64,000 bases of DNA. Source: Acidobacteriota bacterium. GTDB lineage: Bacteria; Acidobacteriota; Vicinamibacteria; Vicinamibacterales; UBA8438. The notes beneath the pieces were generated by a model. It was given only the letters and a program-made list of their open reading frames with translations, was not told where the DNA came from and searched no databases. Both the position numbers and the translations under genes were made by a program. Where the stretch lies: assembly GCA_009861545.1 (NCBI GenBank), contig VXME01000160.1, forward strand, positions 114,262 through 178,261, read 5' to 3'. Every line of letters starts with the position of its first letter. Positions within the stretch are counted from its first letter, which is position 1. Shown here in pieces: positions 32,044 to 41,413 of this stretch.

Positions 32044-33480
32044 ATGACAGCGAACGACGTGATGGCAAAGATCAAGGACGAGGGGATCCGGGTAATCGAC
32101 CTGCGCTTCGTCGACCTGCCCGGACTGTGGCAGCACTTCACCGTGTCGGCGAAGGAGTTCTCCGCGGACATCTTCGAGGAGGGGATCGGGTTCGACGGCT
32201 CGAGCATCCGCGGATTCCAGCAGATCCAGGAGAGCGACATGCTGCTGTTCCCGGATCCGTCGACCGCGTTCATCGATCCGTTCGCAGCCGAGACCACGCT
32301 CTGTCTCATCTGCAACATCAAGGACCCGATCACCGGCGAGTCCTATACGCGGGACCCGCGCCACATCGCCCAGAAGGCCGAGGCGTACCTGAAGTCGACC
32401 GGCATCGGCGACACCGCCTACTTCGGTCCCGAGCCCGAGTTCTTCATCTTCGACGACATCCGCTTCGGACAGACCTACAACGAAGGCTACTACCACATCG
32501 ACGCCGGTGAGGGGTTCTGGAACGCCGGCCGCGCGGAGAACCCGGACGCCGCCGGCAACTCGCGCAACCTCGGCTACAAGCCGCGGTACAAGGAAGGCTA
32601 CTTCCCGGTGCCGCCCATGGACAGCCACCAGGACCTGCGCACCGAGATGCTGCTCACCCTGGAGCAGATCGGCGTCGACATCGAGGTCCATCACCACGAG
32701 GTGGGCACCGCGGGCCAGGCCGAGATCGACATGCGCTTCGACTCGCTGGTCAGCATGGGCGACAAGCTGATGAAGTACAAGTACGCCGTCAAGAACGTGG
32801 CCCGGCGCCACGGCAAGACGGTGACGCTGATGCCGAAGCCCATCTTCCAGGACAACGGGTCCGGCATGCACGTGCACCAGAGCGTCTGGAAGGACGGCAG
32901 GAACCAGTTCTTCGAGGCGGGCACCTACGGCGACCTCAGCGACACGGCGCTCCACTACATCGGCGGCGTCCTCAAGCACGCCCCGGCGCTGCTGGCGCTG
33001 ACCAACCCGACCACCAACTCCTACCGGCGGCTGGTCCCGGGCTACGAGGCGCCGATCAACCTGATCTACTCGATGCGCAACCGCAGCGCCGCGGTCCGCA
33101 TCCCGGTCTATTCGAGCAGCGAGAAAGCGAAGCGGATCGAGACGCGCTTTCCCGACCCGACGTGCAACGGCTACATGGCATTCAGCGCGCTGCTGATGGC
33201 GGGCCTCGACGGCGTCCAGAACAAGATCACGCCGCCGGGGCCGCTCGACAAGGACCTGTACGACCTTCCGCCGGAAGACAAGGCCCAGATCGACAGCACG
33301 CCGGCCGATCTGGCCGAGGCGCTCGACGCCCTGGAGAAGGATCACGAGTTCCTGCTCAAGGGCGACGTCTTCACGAAGGACGTGGTGGAGACCTGGCTCT
33401 CCTACAAGCGGGAGAACGAGATCGACGCGATCCGCCTGCGGCCGCATCCGTGGGAGTTCGCGCTCTACTTCGACATCTAG
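32044..33480 (+). CDS. glnA: glutamine synthetase type I
   Basis: A 478-residue GSI enzyme making glutamine from glutamate, ammonia and ATP. Early residues [20 protein letters not shown] form the Asp50-loop region; metal/glutamate ligands lie in [25 protein letters not shown] and [12 protein letters not shown]; the flap region is [20 protein letters not shown]. Tyr406 in [11 protein letters not shown] is the adenylylation site, so this is the I-beta form controlled by GlnE, which is the next gene. Start 32044 follows GAGAGG. Ammonium entering through AmtB would be fixed here and passed to GltBD. Confidence 0.97.
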   Translation: MTANDVMAKIKDEGIRVIDLRFVDLPGLWQHFTVSAKEFSADIFEEGIGFDGSSIRGFQQIQESDMLLFPDPSTAFIDPFAAETTLCLICNIKDPITGESYTRDPRHIAQKAEAYLKSTGIGDTAYFGPEPEFFIFDDIRFGQTYNEGYYHIDAGEGFWNAGRAENPDAAGNSRNLGYKPRYKEGYFPVPPMDSHQDLRTEMLLTLEQIGVDIEVHHHEVGTAGQAEIDMRFDSLVSMGDKLMKYKYAVKNVARRHGKTVTLMPKPIFQDNGSGMHVHQSVWKDGRNQFFEAGTYGDLSDTALHYIGGVLKHAPALLALTNPTTNSYRRLVPGYEAPINLIYSMRNRSAAVRIPVYSSSEKAKRIETRFPDPTCNGYMAFSALLMAGLDGVQNKITPPGPLDKDLYDLPPEDKAQIDSTPADLAEALDALEKDHEFLLKGDVFTKDVVETWLSYKRENEIDAIRLRPHPWEFALYFDI

Positions 33481-33641
33481 GAGCTCGCATCCGTCCGGCG
33501 GGGTCCCGACGCACGTGCGCCTCGGGATCCCGCCCGTTCCTTCCCCGCCGTCTCCGCTGCCCCCGATCCGACGTCGACATCGGTCGGCGGTATGATTCCG
33601 CGGATGCCCTGCCGCCAGCCCCCGCGAGGAGTCGGGTCGAC

Positions 33642-36600
33642 ATGGACACCCTGAAGCCACGCGACGTCTTCCTGGCGAAGGAACTGTCGGCGGACGCCGC
33701 GGCCCGCTTCCTCGAACGCTACGGCCCGCGCGACGGCGAGGCGGCCGACCAGCACCTGCAGCAACTCGCCGACGACCTGCCCAGCCGGCTGGCGCTGGGC
33801 GATCTCGCCCCCACGCTGCTCGACATCCTGTCGACGACGCCCGACCCCGACGCCGCGCTCGTCGGCTTCTGCCGCTACGTGGGCGCGCGCACCCCGAAGG
33901 CCGCCTTCGTTCGCGAGCTGGCCGCCGACCCGCGCCTGCTCGACATCCTGATGCAGATCCTCGGGACCTCGCCGTTCCTGAGCGAGATCCTGATCCGCAA
34001 CCCGGAGTACCTCTACTGGCTGCGGCAACGGCTCGACGCCGCGCCGCCCGACCGCGTCGACTACGAGACCGAGCTGGACCGGCTGGTGGACAACGCGGAG
34101 ACCGTCGAGCAGCAGGTGAACGTCCTCAAGCGCTTCCAGCGGCGGGAGATGCTGCGCGTGGCGGCGCGCGACCTCTTCGGGATGCTCAACCGGGAGTCGC
34201 TGGAGACGACCACCACGCAGTTGTCCAACCTGGCCGACACCATCGTCGACCGGACGCTGCACATCGTCGCCGCGGAGGCGGCCGGCGGGCAGGGTCCGCT
34301 GCCGGGGCGGTTCGCGGTCATCGGCATGGGCAAGCTCGGGGGCGGCGACCTGAACTACAGCTCCGACATCGACCTCATCTACGTCTACGACGCTTCGGAC
34401 GAGGAGGCCCGCGCGGCCCACGGACGCTACCAGAAGCTCGGCCGGCGTCTCACCAGCCTGCTGGCCGACCACACCGCCGAGGGCTACCTCTACCGCGTCG
34501 ACATGCGGCTGCGACCGATGGGCGGGGGCGGCAACCTAGTCTACTCGCTGAAGCAGTCGGCGCAGTACTACGAGAGCCTCGGAGAGACGTTCGAGCGATT
34601 CGCGATGCTGAAGGCGCGGCCGATCGCCGGCGACCTGGAGCTCGGCCGGCGGTTCGTCGACATGGTCACGCCGTTCGTCTACCGCAAGTACCTCGATCAC
34701 GCCGCGATCGAGGAGCTCGCGCGTTACAAGGCGCGCGCCGACCGCGAGCATGCGCGGCACGGCGACCTCGACCTCAACATCAAGGAGGGCCGCGGCGGCA
34801 TCCGCGAAGTGGAGCTGTTCGCGCAGGTGTTCCAGTTGATCTACGGCGGCGACCAGCCGTCACTGCGAACCGGCCACACCCTGACCGCCCTGGACCAGCT
34901 CGGCGCCCACGACTTCATCGAGCCCGAGGTGCAGGCGGATCTCTCGACCGCCTACATCTTCCTGCGGAACATCGAGCACGGGCTGCAGGCGGCCGAGGGC
35001 CAGCAGACGCACAGCCTCTCGGCCAGCGCGCGCGGCCTGCGGGCGCTGGCGCGGCGGCTCGGGTTCGACGAGATCGAGACGCTCACCGCCGTGCTCGACC
35101 GCCACCGGGATCGCGTCCACGCCGTCTATGCCAACCTCTTCCACGACGAGACGGGCGAGGAGGGGCTGGCCGGGCGCGAGCTGTTCCGGCTGCTGGCCGG
35201 CGAGATCGACGACGAACAGGGACGGGCGCGACTCGCCGCGGCCGGCGTCGAGAACCCCGACGGGGCCCTGCAGGCGATCCGGGCTCTCGACGCGGCGCCG
35301 GCGCAGGGCCGGTCCTCCTCGCGCAACCTCCTGGCGAATCTGCTGGCGTCGATTCTTGCGACCGAGGCGCCGTTGTGTGCGCGTGGACAGGTCCTGATCC
35401 GCCTCGAGAAGGTCGTCGCCCGTGCCGGAGCGCCGGCCGCGCTGTATCGCACGCTGCTCGAGGATGACGAGTTGCGGCGCCGACTGCTGCTCGGCCTCGA
35501 CGCCGGCGACCTGTTCGCCGCGCGACTCGCCGCCTACCCCGAGCTGCTCGACTTCCTGACCGCCGTGGATCTGGATCGGGATGCCTTTCGCACCGCGGTG
35601 ATTGCGGCCTTCGACGAGGTGATCACGAACGGCGACGACCTGCCGTCGCGCTTCGATCCCTTCCGCCGCATCAAGGCCATAGAAGAGTTCAAGGTGCTCG
35701 CCGAGTGGCTGACCGGCCGGCGCCTGAGCCTGCTGAACGACAAGCTGTCGCTCGTCGCCGACTGCGCGATCGAGGCCGCCGCGCGGGCGGTGGCCAGGGA
35801 CCTCCCGCCCACTCCGGACGCAACGGACCCGGACGCGGGCTGGACCGTCTTCGCCCTCGGCAAGCTCGGCAGCCGCGAGCTGACCGTGCACTCCGACCTG
35901 GACCTGGTCTTCGTCTACGCCGGCGAGACGACCGACGCCGCGCGGTTCCAGGGCCACCAGAAGTTCGTGCGCGCCATCTACGACCTGCTCTCCAAGAGGA
36001 CGGCCGCCGGCTCGGCGTACGAGATCGACACGCGGCTGCGCCCCGAGGGCAAGATGGGAGCGCTCGCGATTCCCTTCCCGGCCTTCCAGCGCTATCTGCG
36101 CGAAAGGGCCGAGACCTGGGAGCGCATGGCGTGGACCCGCTGCCGCCACGTCGGCGGCGATGCGACGCTCGCCGCGCAGGTTCGCGAAACCGTCGACGGC
36201 TTCGTCTACGGGCCCTGGGCGGACGACATACCCGGCTACGCCCGGCACGTCCGCTCCCGCATCGAGCACGAGCTGGCCCGCGAGGCGGCCGGCGACCACC
36301 TGGACCTGAAGCGCGGCCGCGGCGGGCTCGCGGACATCGACTTCCTGCTACAGGTGCTGCAACTCCGCGAAGGGCCGGCGCGCAACGGGTTCCGCGTCGC
36401 CGGCACCCGCTGGCTGCTGGAGACGCTGCCCGAGACCGATTTCCTCCGCCCGGCAGAAGCCGACACGCTCCGCAACGCGTACTGGTTCCTGCGCGAATTG
36501 GAAACGGTGCTGCGGATCCACACGGACACCGGCGGCGGCGCCATCTCGACCGACGCCGACGGGGCGGAGCCGCTCGCGAGACGGTTGCGGAAGCCGATGT

Positions 36601-36698
36601 CCGGAGCGGAGCTTCTGGCGCGCTACCGTGACGTCACCACGCAGGTGCGGACGATCTACGAGGCCGGGATGGACCGGCTGGGACAGGATCCGGCGTAG
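33642..36698 (+). CDS. glnE: glutamine synthetase adenylyltransferase / deadenylylase
   Basis: A 1018-residue GlnE that adds AMP to, and removes it from, the GlnA tyrosine, guided by PII and glutamine. Both nucleotidyltransferase domains are intact: the N-terminal (deadenylylase) IGMGKLGGGDLNYSSDIDLI around residue 228 and the C-terminal (adenylylase) FALGKLGSRELTVHSDLDLV around 740. Each domain is followed by its helical partner (NIKEGRGGIREVELFAQVFQ; LDLKRGRGGLADIDFLLQVL). The length is slightly above the Escherichia coli protein. Start 33642 is preceded by GAGGAG. The gene follows glnA after 161 bases with no other gene in the gap. It converges on the aldo/keto reductase gene. Confidence 0.95.
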   Translation: MDTLKPRDVFLAKELSADAAARFLERYGPRDGEAADQHLQQLADDLPSRLALGDLAPTLLDILSTTPDPDAALVGFCRYVGARTPKAAFVRELAADPRLLDILMQILGTSPFLSEILIRNPEYLYWLRQRLDAAPPDRVDYETELDRLVDNAETVEQQVNVLKRFQRREMLRVAARDLFGMLNRESLETTTTQLSNLADTIVDRTLHIVAAEAAGGQGPLPGRFAVIGMGKLGGGDLNYSSDIDLIYVYDASDEEARAAHGRYQKLGRRLTSLLADHTAEGYLYRVDMRLRPMGGGGNLVYSLKQSAQYYESLGETFERFAMLKARPIAGDLELGRRFVDMVTPFVYRKYLDHAAIEELARYKARADREHARHGDLDLNIKEGRGGIREVELFAQVFQLIYGGDQPSLRTGHTLTALDQLGAHDFIEPEVQADLSTAYIFLRNIEHGLQAAEGQQTHSLSASARGLRALARRLGFDEIETLTAVLDRHRDRVHAVYANLFHDETGEEGLAGRELFRLLAGEIDDEQGRARLAAAGVENPDGALQAIRALDAAPAQGRSSSRNLLANLLASILATEAPLCARGQVLIRLEKVVARAGAPAALYRTLLEDDELRRRLLLGLDAGDLFAARLAAYPELLDFLTAVDLDRDAFRTAVIAAFDEVITNGDDLPSRFDPFRRIKAIEEFKVLAEWLTGRRLSLLNDKLSLVADCAIEAAARAVARDLPPTPDATDPDAGWTVFALGKLGSRELTVHSDLDLVFVYAGETTDAARFQGHQKFVRAIYDLLSKRTAAGSAYEIDTRLRPEGKMGALAIPFPAFQRYLRERAETWERMAWTRCRHVGGDATLAAQVRETVDGFVYGPWADDIPGYARHVRSRIEHELAREAAGDHLDLKRGRGGLADIDFLLQVLQLREGPARNGFRVAGTRWLLETLPETDFLRPAEADTLRNAYWFLRELETVLRIHTDTGGGAISTDADGAEPLARRLRKPMSGAELLARYRDVTTQVRTIYEAGMDRLGQDPA

Positions 36699-36721
36699 CT
36701 GGCGGCCGATCCGCCGGCTAC
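36695..36721. terminator. hairpin carrying both stop codons of convergent glnE and aldo/keto reductase
   Basis: GTAGC-T-GGCGG (36695-36705) pairs with CCGCC-G-GCTAC (36711-36721) around the loop CCGAT. The glnE TAG (36696-36698) lies in one arm and the TAG of the leftward gene in the other. It is GC-rich, symmetric and placed to act in both directions, but there is no T-run on either side. Confidence 0.5.
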
Positions 36722-37716
36722 TGGTGCCCCAGCACCGGGTGCGGCAAGTACGGCTCCTCGAGACGGCGGCACTCCTCGTCGTCCAGCGCCACGTCGAGGG
36801 CCGCAACCGCGTCCACGAGTTGCTCGATCTTCGTGACCCCGATGATCGGCGCGGTGACACCCGGTTGTCGGAGGATCCAGGCGAGGGCGATCTGCGCGGG
36901 GGTGATCCCGCGGCGGCGGGCGAGCTCGACGACCCGGTCGACGACGCGGAAGTCGGAGTCGGCGTAGTACAGCGACTGGGCGTACTCGTCGGTCCGCGCG
37001 CGCAACGTGCCGCCGCCCTTGCTCTCTTCGGGCCCGCCGGACCGCTCGCGGTTGCCGGCCAGGAACCCGCGCGCCAACGGGCTCCACGGGATGATCCCGA
37101 TGCCCTCGGCGCGGCACAGCGGGAGCATCTCGCGCTCCTCCTCGCGGTAGACGAGGTTGTAGTGGTTCTGCATCGACACGAAGCGCGCCCAACCGTGACG
37201 CTCGGACACCTGCAGCATCTGCCCGAACTGCCAGGCGTACATGCTCGACGCCCCGATGTAGCGCGCCTTGCCGGCGCGGACGATGTCGTTCAGCGCCTCC
37301 AGGGTCTCCTCGATCGGGGTGTGCGGATCGAACCGGTGGATCTGGTAGAGGTCGACGTAATCGGTCCCGAGCCGCCGCAGCGAGGCGTCGATGGCGTCGA
37401 ACAGGTGCTTGCGGGACAGGCCCCGGTCGTTCGGGCCGTCGCCCATGGGGAAGAACGCCTTGGTGGCGATGACCACCTGGTCGCGCGTCGTGAAGTCGTT
37501 CAGCGCGCGGCCGACGATCTCCTCGCTGACGCCGCGGGAGTACATGTCCGCGGTGTCGAAGAAGTTGATGCCGGCGTCGAGCGCGCGTCGGATGAACGGA
37601 CGGCTGGCCTCCTCGGGCAGGATCCAGGGACGCCAGGCCGTCGACCCGAAGGTCATCGTGCCGAGGCAGAGGCGGGAGACACGCAGGCCGGTACGGCCGA
37701 GGTTGACGCATTCCAT
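36718..37716 (-). CDS. aldo/keto reductase
   Basis: A 332-residue NADPH-dependent aldo/keto reductase of the YhdN/Tas-like group. The catalytic tetrad can be read: Asp and Tyr in FFDTADMYSRG, Lys in VVIATKAFFPMG and His in LYQIHRFDP. The cofactor-binding C-terminal part contains IIGVTKIEQLVDAV. The N terminus MECVNLGRTGLRVSRLCLG is standard. It reduces aldehydes or ketones; the natural substrate is unknown. It is a single gene converging on glnE, with a shared hairpin at the stop codons. Confidence 0.88.
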   Translation of the reverse strand: MECVNLGRTGLRVSRLCLGTMTFGSTAWRPWILPEEASRPFIRRALDAGINFFDTADMYSRGVSEEIVGRALNDFTTRDQVVIATKAFFPMGDGPNDRGLSRKHLFDAIDASLRRLGTDYVDLYQIHRFDPHTPIEETLEALNDIVRAGKARYIGASSMYAWQFGQMLQVSERHGWARFVSMQNHYNLVYREEEREMLPLCRAEGIGIIPWSPLARGFLAGNRERSGGPEESKGGGTLRARTDEYAQSLYYADSDFRVVDRVVELARRRGITPAQIALAWILRQPGVTAPIIGVTKIEQLVDAVAALDVALDDEECRRLEEPYLPHPVLGHQ

Positions 37717-37826
37717 GTCTTGTCTCGTGAGGTCCGGCCCGGGGGACGGCGGCCCGGACGCACTGCGCCTCCCCGTGGCGTCAGCCACGCGCGGGGCCGG
37801 CCGTGCGGCGCCGTGGCCGCGCCGGT

Positions 37827-38057
37827 TCAGGGCACCGTGTGGTAGTGGCCGTGCGCCGCATCCCACACCTGACGCGAACCTCCGCCGTCCGCGGTGAAGG
37901 TGTAGACGAGCACTCCCGCGATGGCCACGAGGACCGCGATGAGCGCGTAGGTGCCGAACTCGCTTCCGCCGTCCTGCTTGTCGGCGCAGCACTGCTTGTA
38001 CTTGCGCCCGCTCCCGCACGGACAGGGGTCGTTCCGGCCGGCCTTAGCTGCTGCCAT
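37827..38057 (-). CDS. small SEC-C zinc-motif membrane protein
   Basis: A 76-residue protein with the SEC-C motif [19 protein letters not shown] at residues 6-24, the zinc-binding element first seen at the C terminus of SecA, where it binds SecB and ribosomes. A single membrane helix follows ([18 protein letters not shown], about 39-56), then a short external tail. The combination of a cytosolic SEC-C tail and one membrane anchor suggests a membrane-bound adaptor for secretion or translation factors, which is inference. ATG 38057 gives the usual short N terminus. It is a lone gene, divergent from the amidohydrolase. Confidence 0.8.
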   Translation of the reverse strand: MAAAKAGRNDPCPCGSGRKYKQCCADKQDGGSEFGTYALIAVLVAIAGVLVYTFTADGGGSRQVWDAAHGHYHTVP

Positions 38058-38140
38058 GATCTCGACTCCACGGCCAGTATACTGCCGCACGGTCCCGCGG
38101 CGGAACCCTGCCGACGGCCGGCAGGCTCGACGAGAACACG

Positions 38141-39085
38141 ATGACCGAAACGGACGAAAAGCGCCTGAACGATGCGCACTGCCACTTCTTCTCGGCCGGG
38201 TTCTTCGACGCCCTGGCCCGCGATCCCGCGGCCCCGCCGGTGGCGGACCCGGCGGTCGATCTGCCGGCCGCGCTCGGCTGGGACCCGCCGGGGGACCCCG
38301 AGCGGCTGGCCGACCGCTGGGTGGCCGAGCTCGATCGCCACGGCGTGCGGCGCGCCGCCCTCATGGCCAGCGTCCCCGGCGACGAGACGTCCGTCGCGGC
38401 CGCGGTCGTGCGGCATCCGTCCCGCTTCGCCGGCCTGTTCATGGTGAACCCCACCGCGCCGGGCGCCGAGGCGGATGTCCGGCGAGGCTTCGGGGAGCAC
38501 GGCCTGCGCTGCGCCTGCCTGTTCCCCGCGATGCACCGTTTCGCCCTCGACGACGAATGCGTCACGGCCGTCTTTCGGGCGGCGGCCGACCACGGCCGCG
38601 CCGTCTTCGTCCACTGCGGCGTGCTGTCGGTCGGCGTCCGCCGCAAGCTCGGCCTGGCGTCGCGCTTCGATGTCCGGCTCGGCGATCCGCTCGCGGTCGC
38701 GCAGGTCGCTTGCGCTTTCCCCGACGTCCCGGTGATCGTCCCGCACTTCGGAGCCGGCTTCCTCCGCGAGGCGCTGATGGCCGCCGACCTCGCGGCGAAC
38801 ATCCACGTCGATACGTCGAGCTCGAACGGCTGGACGAGGTACACGCCCGGATTGAGCCTGACCGACGTGTTCCGCCGGGCGCTGGCGGTGCTGGGACCGC
38901 AGCGCATCCTGTTCGGATCGGACTCGTCGTTCTTTCCGCGGGGCTGGCAGCGGCCGATTCACGAGGCCCAGTGCGCCGTGCTGGACGCGATCGACCTGGA
39001 TGCGGAAGGCCGCGCGGCGATCTTCGCGGACAACTTCGACCGCGTGTTCGGGACCGCCGGAACCCTCTCGCCGCCGACCGATTGA
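38141..39085 (+). CDS. amidohydrolase family protein (Amidohydro_2)
   Basis: A 314-residue TIM-barrel hydrolase or decarboxylase of the amidohydrolase-2 type (ACMSD-like). Likely metal ligands are the two His in [11 protein letters not shown] near the N terminus, His in VFVHCGVLS and in [10 protein letters not shown], and Asp in [11 protein letters not shown]. Such enzymes cleave C-C or C-N bonds of cyclic or aromatic acids; the substrate cannot be told. It is not in an operon; the next gene, a quinone oxidoreductase, converges on it. Confidence 0.78.
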   Translation: MTETDEKRLNDAHCHFFSAGFFDALARDPAAPPVADPAVDLPAALGWDPPGDPERLADRWVAELDRHGVRRAALMASVPGDETSVAAAVVRHPSRFAGLFMVNPTAPGAEADVRRGFGEHGLRCACLFPAMHRFALDDECVTAVFRAAADHGRAVFVHCGVLSVGVRRKLGLASRFDVRLGDPLAVAQVACAFPDVPVIVPHFGAGFLREALMAADLAANIHVDTSSSNGWTRYTPGLSLTDVFRRALAVLGPQRILFGSDSSFFPRGWQRPIHEAQCAVLDAIDLDAEGRAAIFADNFDRVFGTAGTLSPPTD

Positions 39086-39099
39086 CGCCCGACATCCAC

Positions 39100-40095
39100 C
39101 TACGGGACCAGTAGCAGCTTCCCGGTGTGGACGCTCGACTCCATGACCCGGTGCGCCTCGGCCGCGTCGGCCAGCGGGTAGGTGGCGTGCACGATCGGCC
39201 GCAGCTCGTCCGACGCGAACCGCGGCCAGACACGGGCGCGCAGGGCCGTCATGATCTCCGCCTTCTGCGCGATCGACCGGGCTCGCAAGGTCGCCCCGGT
39301 CACGGTCAGGCGGCGGGACATCAGGCGCGCCAGGTCGAGTTCGGCCTGCGCCCCCTCCATGAGGGCGATGATCACCAGGCGGCCTTCGATGGCGAGAGAC
39401 GCGAGATTGCGCTCCAGATAGGCGCCGCCGACCATGTCCAGGATGAGGTCGACGCCCCGGCCGCCGGTCGCCTCGCCCAGAACCGCCGCGAAGTCCTCCG
39501 CGCGGTAGTCGATGGCGCGCTCGGCGCCGAGTTCGACGCAGGCCGCGCACTTGGCCGGCGTCCCGGCGGTGGCGAATACGCGCGCCCCGAACAGGCGCGC
39601 GAGCTGGATGGCCACGGTTCCGATGCCGCTCGACCCGCCGTGCACCAGCAGGGATTCGCCCGCCTCGAGCCGGCCGCGGTCGATGACGTTGGTCCAGACC
39701 GTGGCGTACGCCTCCGGCAGCGCCGCCGCTTCGATCAGCGACACGCCCGCGGGAATAGGCAGACACTGGGGGGCCGGCGCGAGGCAGTACTCGGCGTACC
39801 CGCCGCCGGTGAGCAACGCGCATACCTGGTCGCCCACGGCCAGGTCGGCAACGCCCTGCCCCACCGCCGCGACCGTTCCCGACACCTCCAGTCCCAGTAC
39901 GTCGGAGGCGCCGGGCGGCGGCGGGTAGTTCCCCTTGCGCTGCATCGTGTCGGCGCGGTTGACGCCGGCCGCCGCGACCCGGATCGATACCTCGCCCGGA
40001 CCGGGAACGGGCACCGGTCGGGTCCCGACCTCAAGCGCCTCGGGCGGACCGGACTCGGTGATCTCGACGACGCGCATGGTTCCGGGAATCGCCAT
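39100..40095 (-). CDS. NAD(P)H-quinone oxidoreductase, MDR family
   Basis: A 331-residue medium-chain reductase of the zinc-free quinone oxidoreductase (PIG3/TP53I3-like) group. Key parts are AAAGVNRADTMQRKGNYPPP near residue 50, LGLEVSGTVAAVGQGV, and the NADPH-binding motif LVHGGSSGIGTVAIQLARLF near residue 146. The two-Cys/His catalytic zinc site and the structural zinc lobe of alcohol dehydrogenases are absent. It likely reduces quinones or enones with NADPH. ATG 40095 is chosen over ATG 40101 because AGGAG is then seven bases away. The upstream region is shared with the divergent ACT-dap operon. Confidence 0.85.
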   Translation of the reverse strand: MAIPGTMRVVEITESGPPEALEVGTRPVPVPGPGEVSIRVAAAGVNRADTMQRKGNYPPPPGASDVLGLEVSGTVAAVGQGVADLAVGDQVCALLTGGGYAEYCLAPAPQCLPIPAGVSLIEAAALPEAYATVWTNVIDRGRLEAGESLLVHGGSSGIGTVAIQLARLFGARVFATAGTPAKCAACVELGAERAIDYRAEDFAAVLGEATGGRGVDLILDMVGGAYLERNLASLAIEGRLVIIALMEGAQAELDLARLMSRRLTVTGATLRARSIAQKAEIMTALRARVWPRFASDELRPIVHATYPLADAAEAHRVMESSVHTGKLLLVP

Positions 40096-40238
40096 CTGCA
40101 TACTCCTCGATGTCCTGACGCGCCACGGCGCCCGGCGGCGCCGCGTCCGGGCCGGCGGGCCTCGGCGCGCGAGTATAATTCGTGTCACATGTACTGGTTG
40201 CAGTCGCGCCGCGCGCCTCTCTCGCGGAGCCGCCGATC

Positions 40239-40703
40239 ATGGCCGTGACCATCAAGCGGGTCATGCTGTGGCAGACGGAGATCAGGAACGAGCCGGGCGC
40301 TCTCAGCGCGGTGCTGGAGCCGCTGGCGCAGGCAGGCCTCGATCTCCACGCGGTGATGAAGCGCTGCATCCCCGGCAAGGGAGAGCGCGCCACGGTGGAG
40401 ATCCTCCCCGGCTCCGGCCGGCGGGCGACGGCGCTCGCACGCGCGGCGGGATTCAGCCAGTCGCCCACCGAGGCCCTCCTCGTAGAAGGGATCAACCGGC
40501 CCGGGCTCGCCTACGCCGTGGCCAACAGCATCGCCTGGGCCGGCATCAGCCTGCGGTTCCTCTCGGCGCAGATCGCCGGCGAACAGTACTCCGCGCTCCT
40601 CGGATTCCGGACGCCGGCGGAGCGCAGGAAGGGCGCGTCGCTGATTCGCCGCGTGGCGAACGATACGGAAGCGGCCGCGTCCGGGGAAGCGGCGCCGCGA
40701 TGA
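40239..40703 (+). CDS. ACT-domain protein, first gene of the dap operon
   Basis: A 154-residue protein made of two ACT-like halves: RNEPGALSAVLEPLAQAGLD (about 17-36) and GINRPGLAYAVANSIAWAGI (about 85-104), the Gly-rich turns where amino acids usually bind. There is no enzymatic domain. It overlaps dapB by four bases (ATGA), so the two are co-translated. A role as a lysine or aspartate-family effector sensor for the pathway is likely from position but unproven. ATG 40239 is the start that begins the first ACT strand. Confidence 0.72.
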   Translation: MAVTIKRVMLWQTEIRNEPGALSAVLEPLAQAGLDLHAVMKRCIPGKGERATVEILPGSGRRATALARAAGFSQSPTEALLVEGINRPGLAYAVANSIAWAGISLRFLSAQIAGEQYSALLGFRTPAERRKGASLIRRVANDTEAAASGEAAPR

Positions 40704-41398
40704 GCGTGCGCATCGTCCTGGTCGGCTACGGCCGGATGGGCAAGGCCATAGACGCGCTGAGCGCCGACTACGGCTGCGAGGTCGTCGAGCGCCTCGACGT
40801 CCACAACAACCTCCACGGCGAGGGCATCGACTCGCCGGCGCTGCCCGACGCCGACGTGGCGATCGAATTCTCGCTGGCCGATTCGGTCGGTTCCAACGTC
40901 TCGAAGCTGGCCGCGCGCGGCATCGACGTCGTCATCGGCACCACCGGTTGGGAGGCGCAGGAAGCAGAGACCAGGCGGATCGCAGCCGAGGCGGGGATCG
41001 GCGTGGTGCACGCCGCGAACTTCTCGCTCGGCGTCAATCTCTTCCAGGCCGTGGTCGAGCGGAGCGCGGCGCTGTTCGCCCGCTACGAGGACTTCGGGAG
41101 CTGGATCCACGAGGCGCACCACGACGCCAAGCAGGACGCGCCCTCGGGCACCGCAATTGCCCTGCGGAACGCGATGCAGGCGGCGGGGTACACGCGGAAC
41201 ATCGACGTTTCGTCGACGCGCGCGGGCCGGATGCCCGGCATGCACACCGTCGGGTACGATGGTCCGTTCGACACCATCACCTTGACCCACGCGGCCCGCG
41301 ACCGGGCGACGTTCGCGCGGGGCGCGCTGGAAGCGGCGCGCTGGGTGCGCGGCAGGCGCGGCTGGTTCTCGATGCGCGACGTGCTCGGCATCGACTGA
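40700..41398 (+). CDS. dapB: 4-hydroxy-tetrahydrodipicolinate reductase
   Basis: A 232-residue DapB, second step of the diaminopimelate branch, reducing HTPA to tetrahydrodipicolinate with NAD(P)H. The Rossmann motif RIVLVGYGRMGKAID is at the N terminus. The catalytic motif EAHHDAKQDAPSGTA holds His140, His141 and Lys144. It is shorter than the 270-residue enteric enzyme, lacking an N-domain stretch, like other short DapB forms. It is translationally coupled to the ACT protein before it. Confidence 0.93.
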   Translation: MSVRIVLVGYGRMGKAIDALSADYGCEVVERLDVHNNLHGEGIDSPALPDADVAIEFSLADSVGSNVSKLAARGIDVVIGTTGWEAQEAETRRIAAEAGIGVVHAANFSLGVNLFQAVVERSAALFARYEDFGSWIHEAHHDAKQDAPSGTAIALRNAMQAAGYTRNIDVSSTRAGRMPGMHTVGYDGPFDTITLTHAARDRATFARGALEAARWVRGRRGWFSMRDVLGID

Positions 41399-41413
41399 TT
41401 CGCGGGGGGCGCC

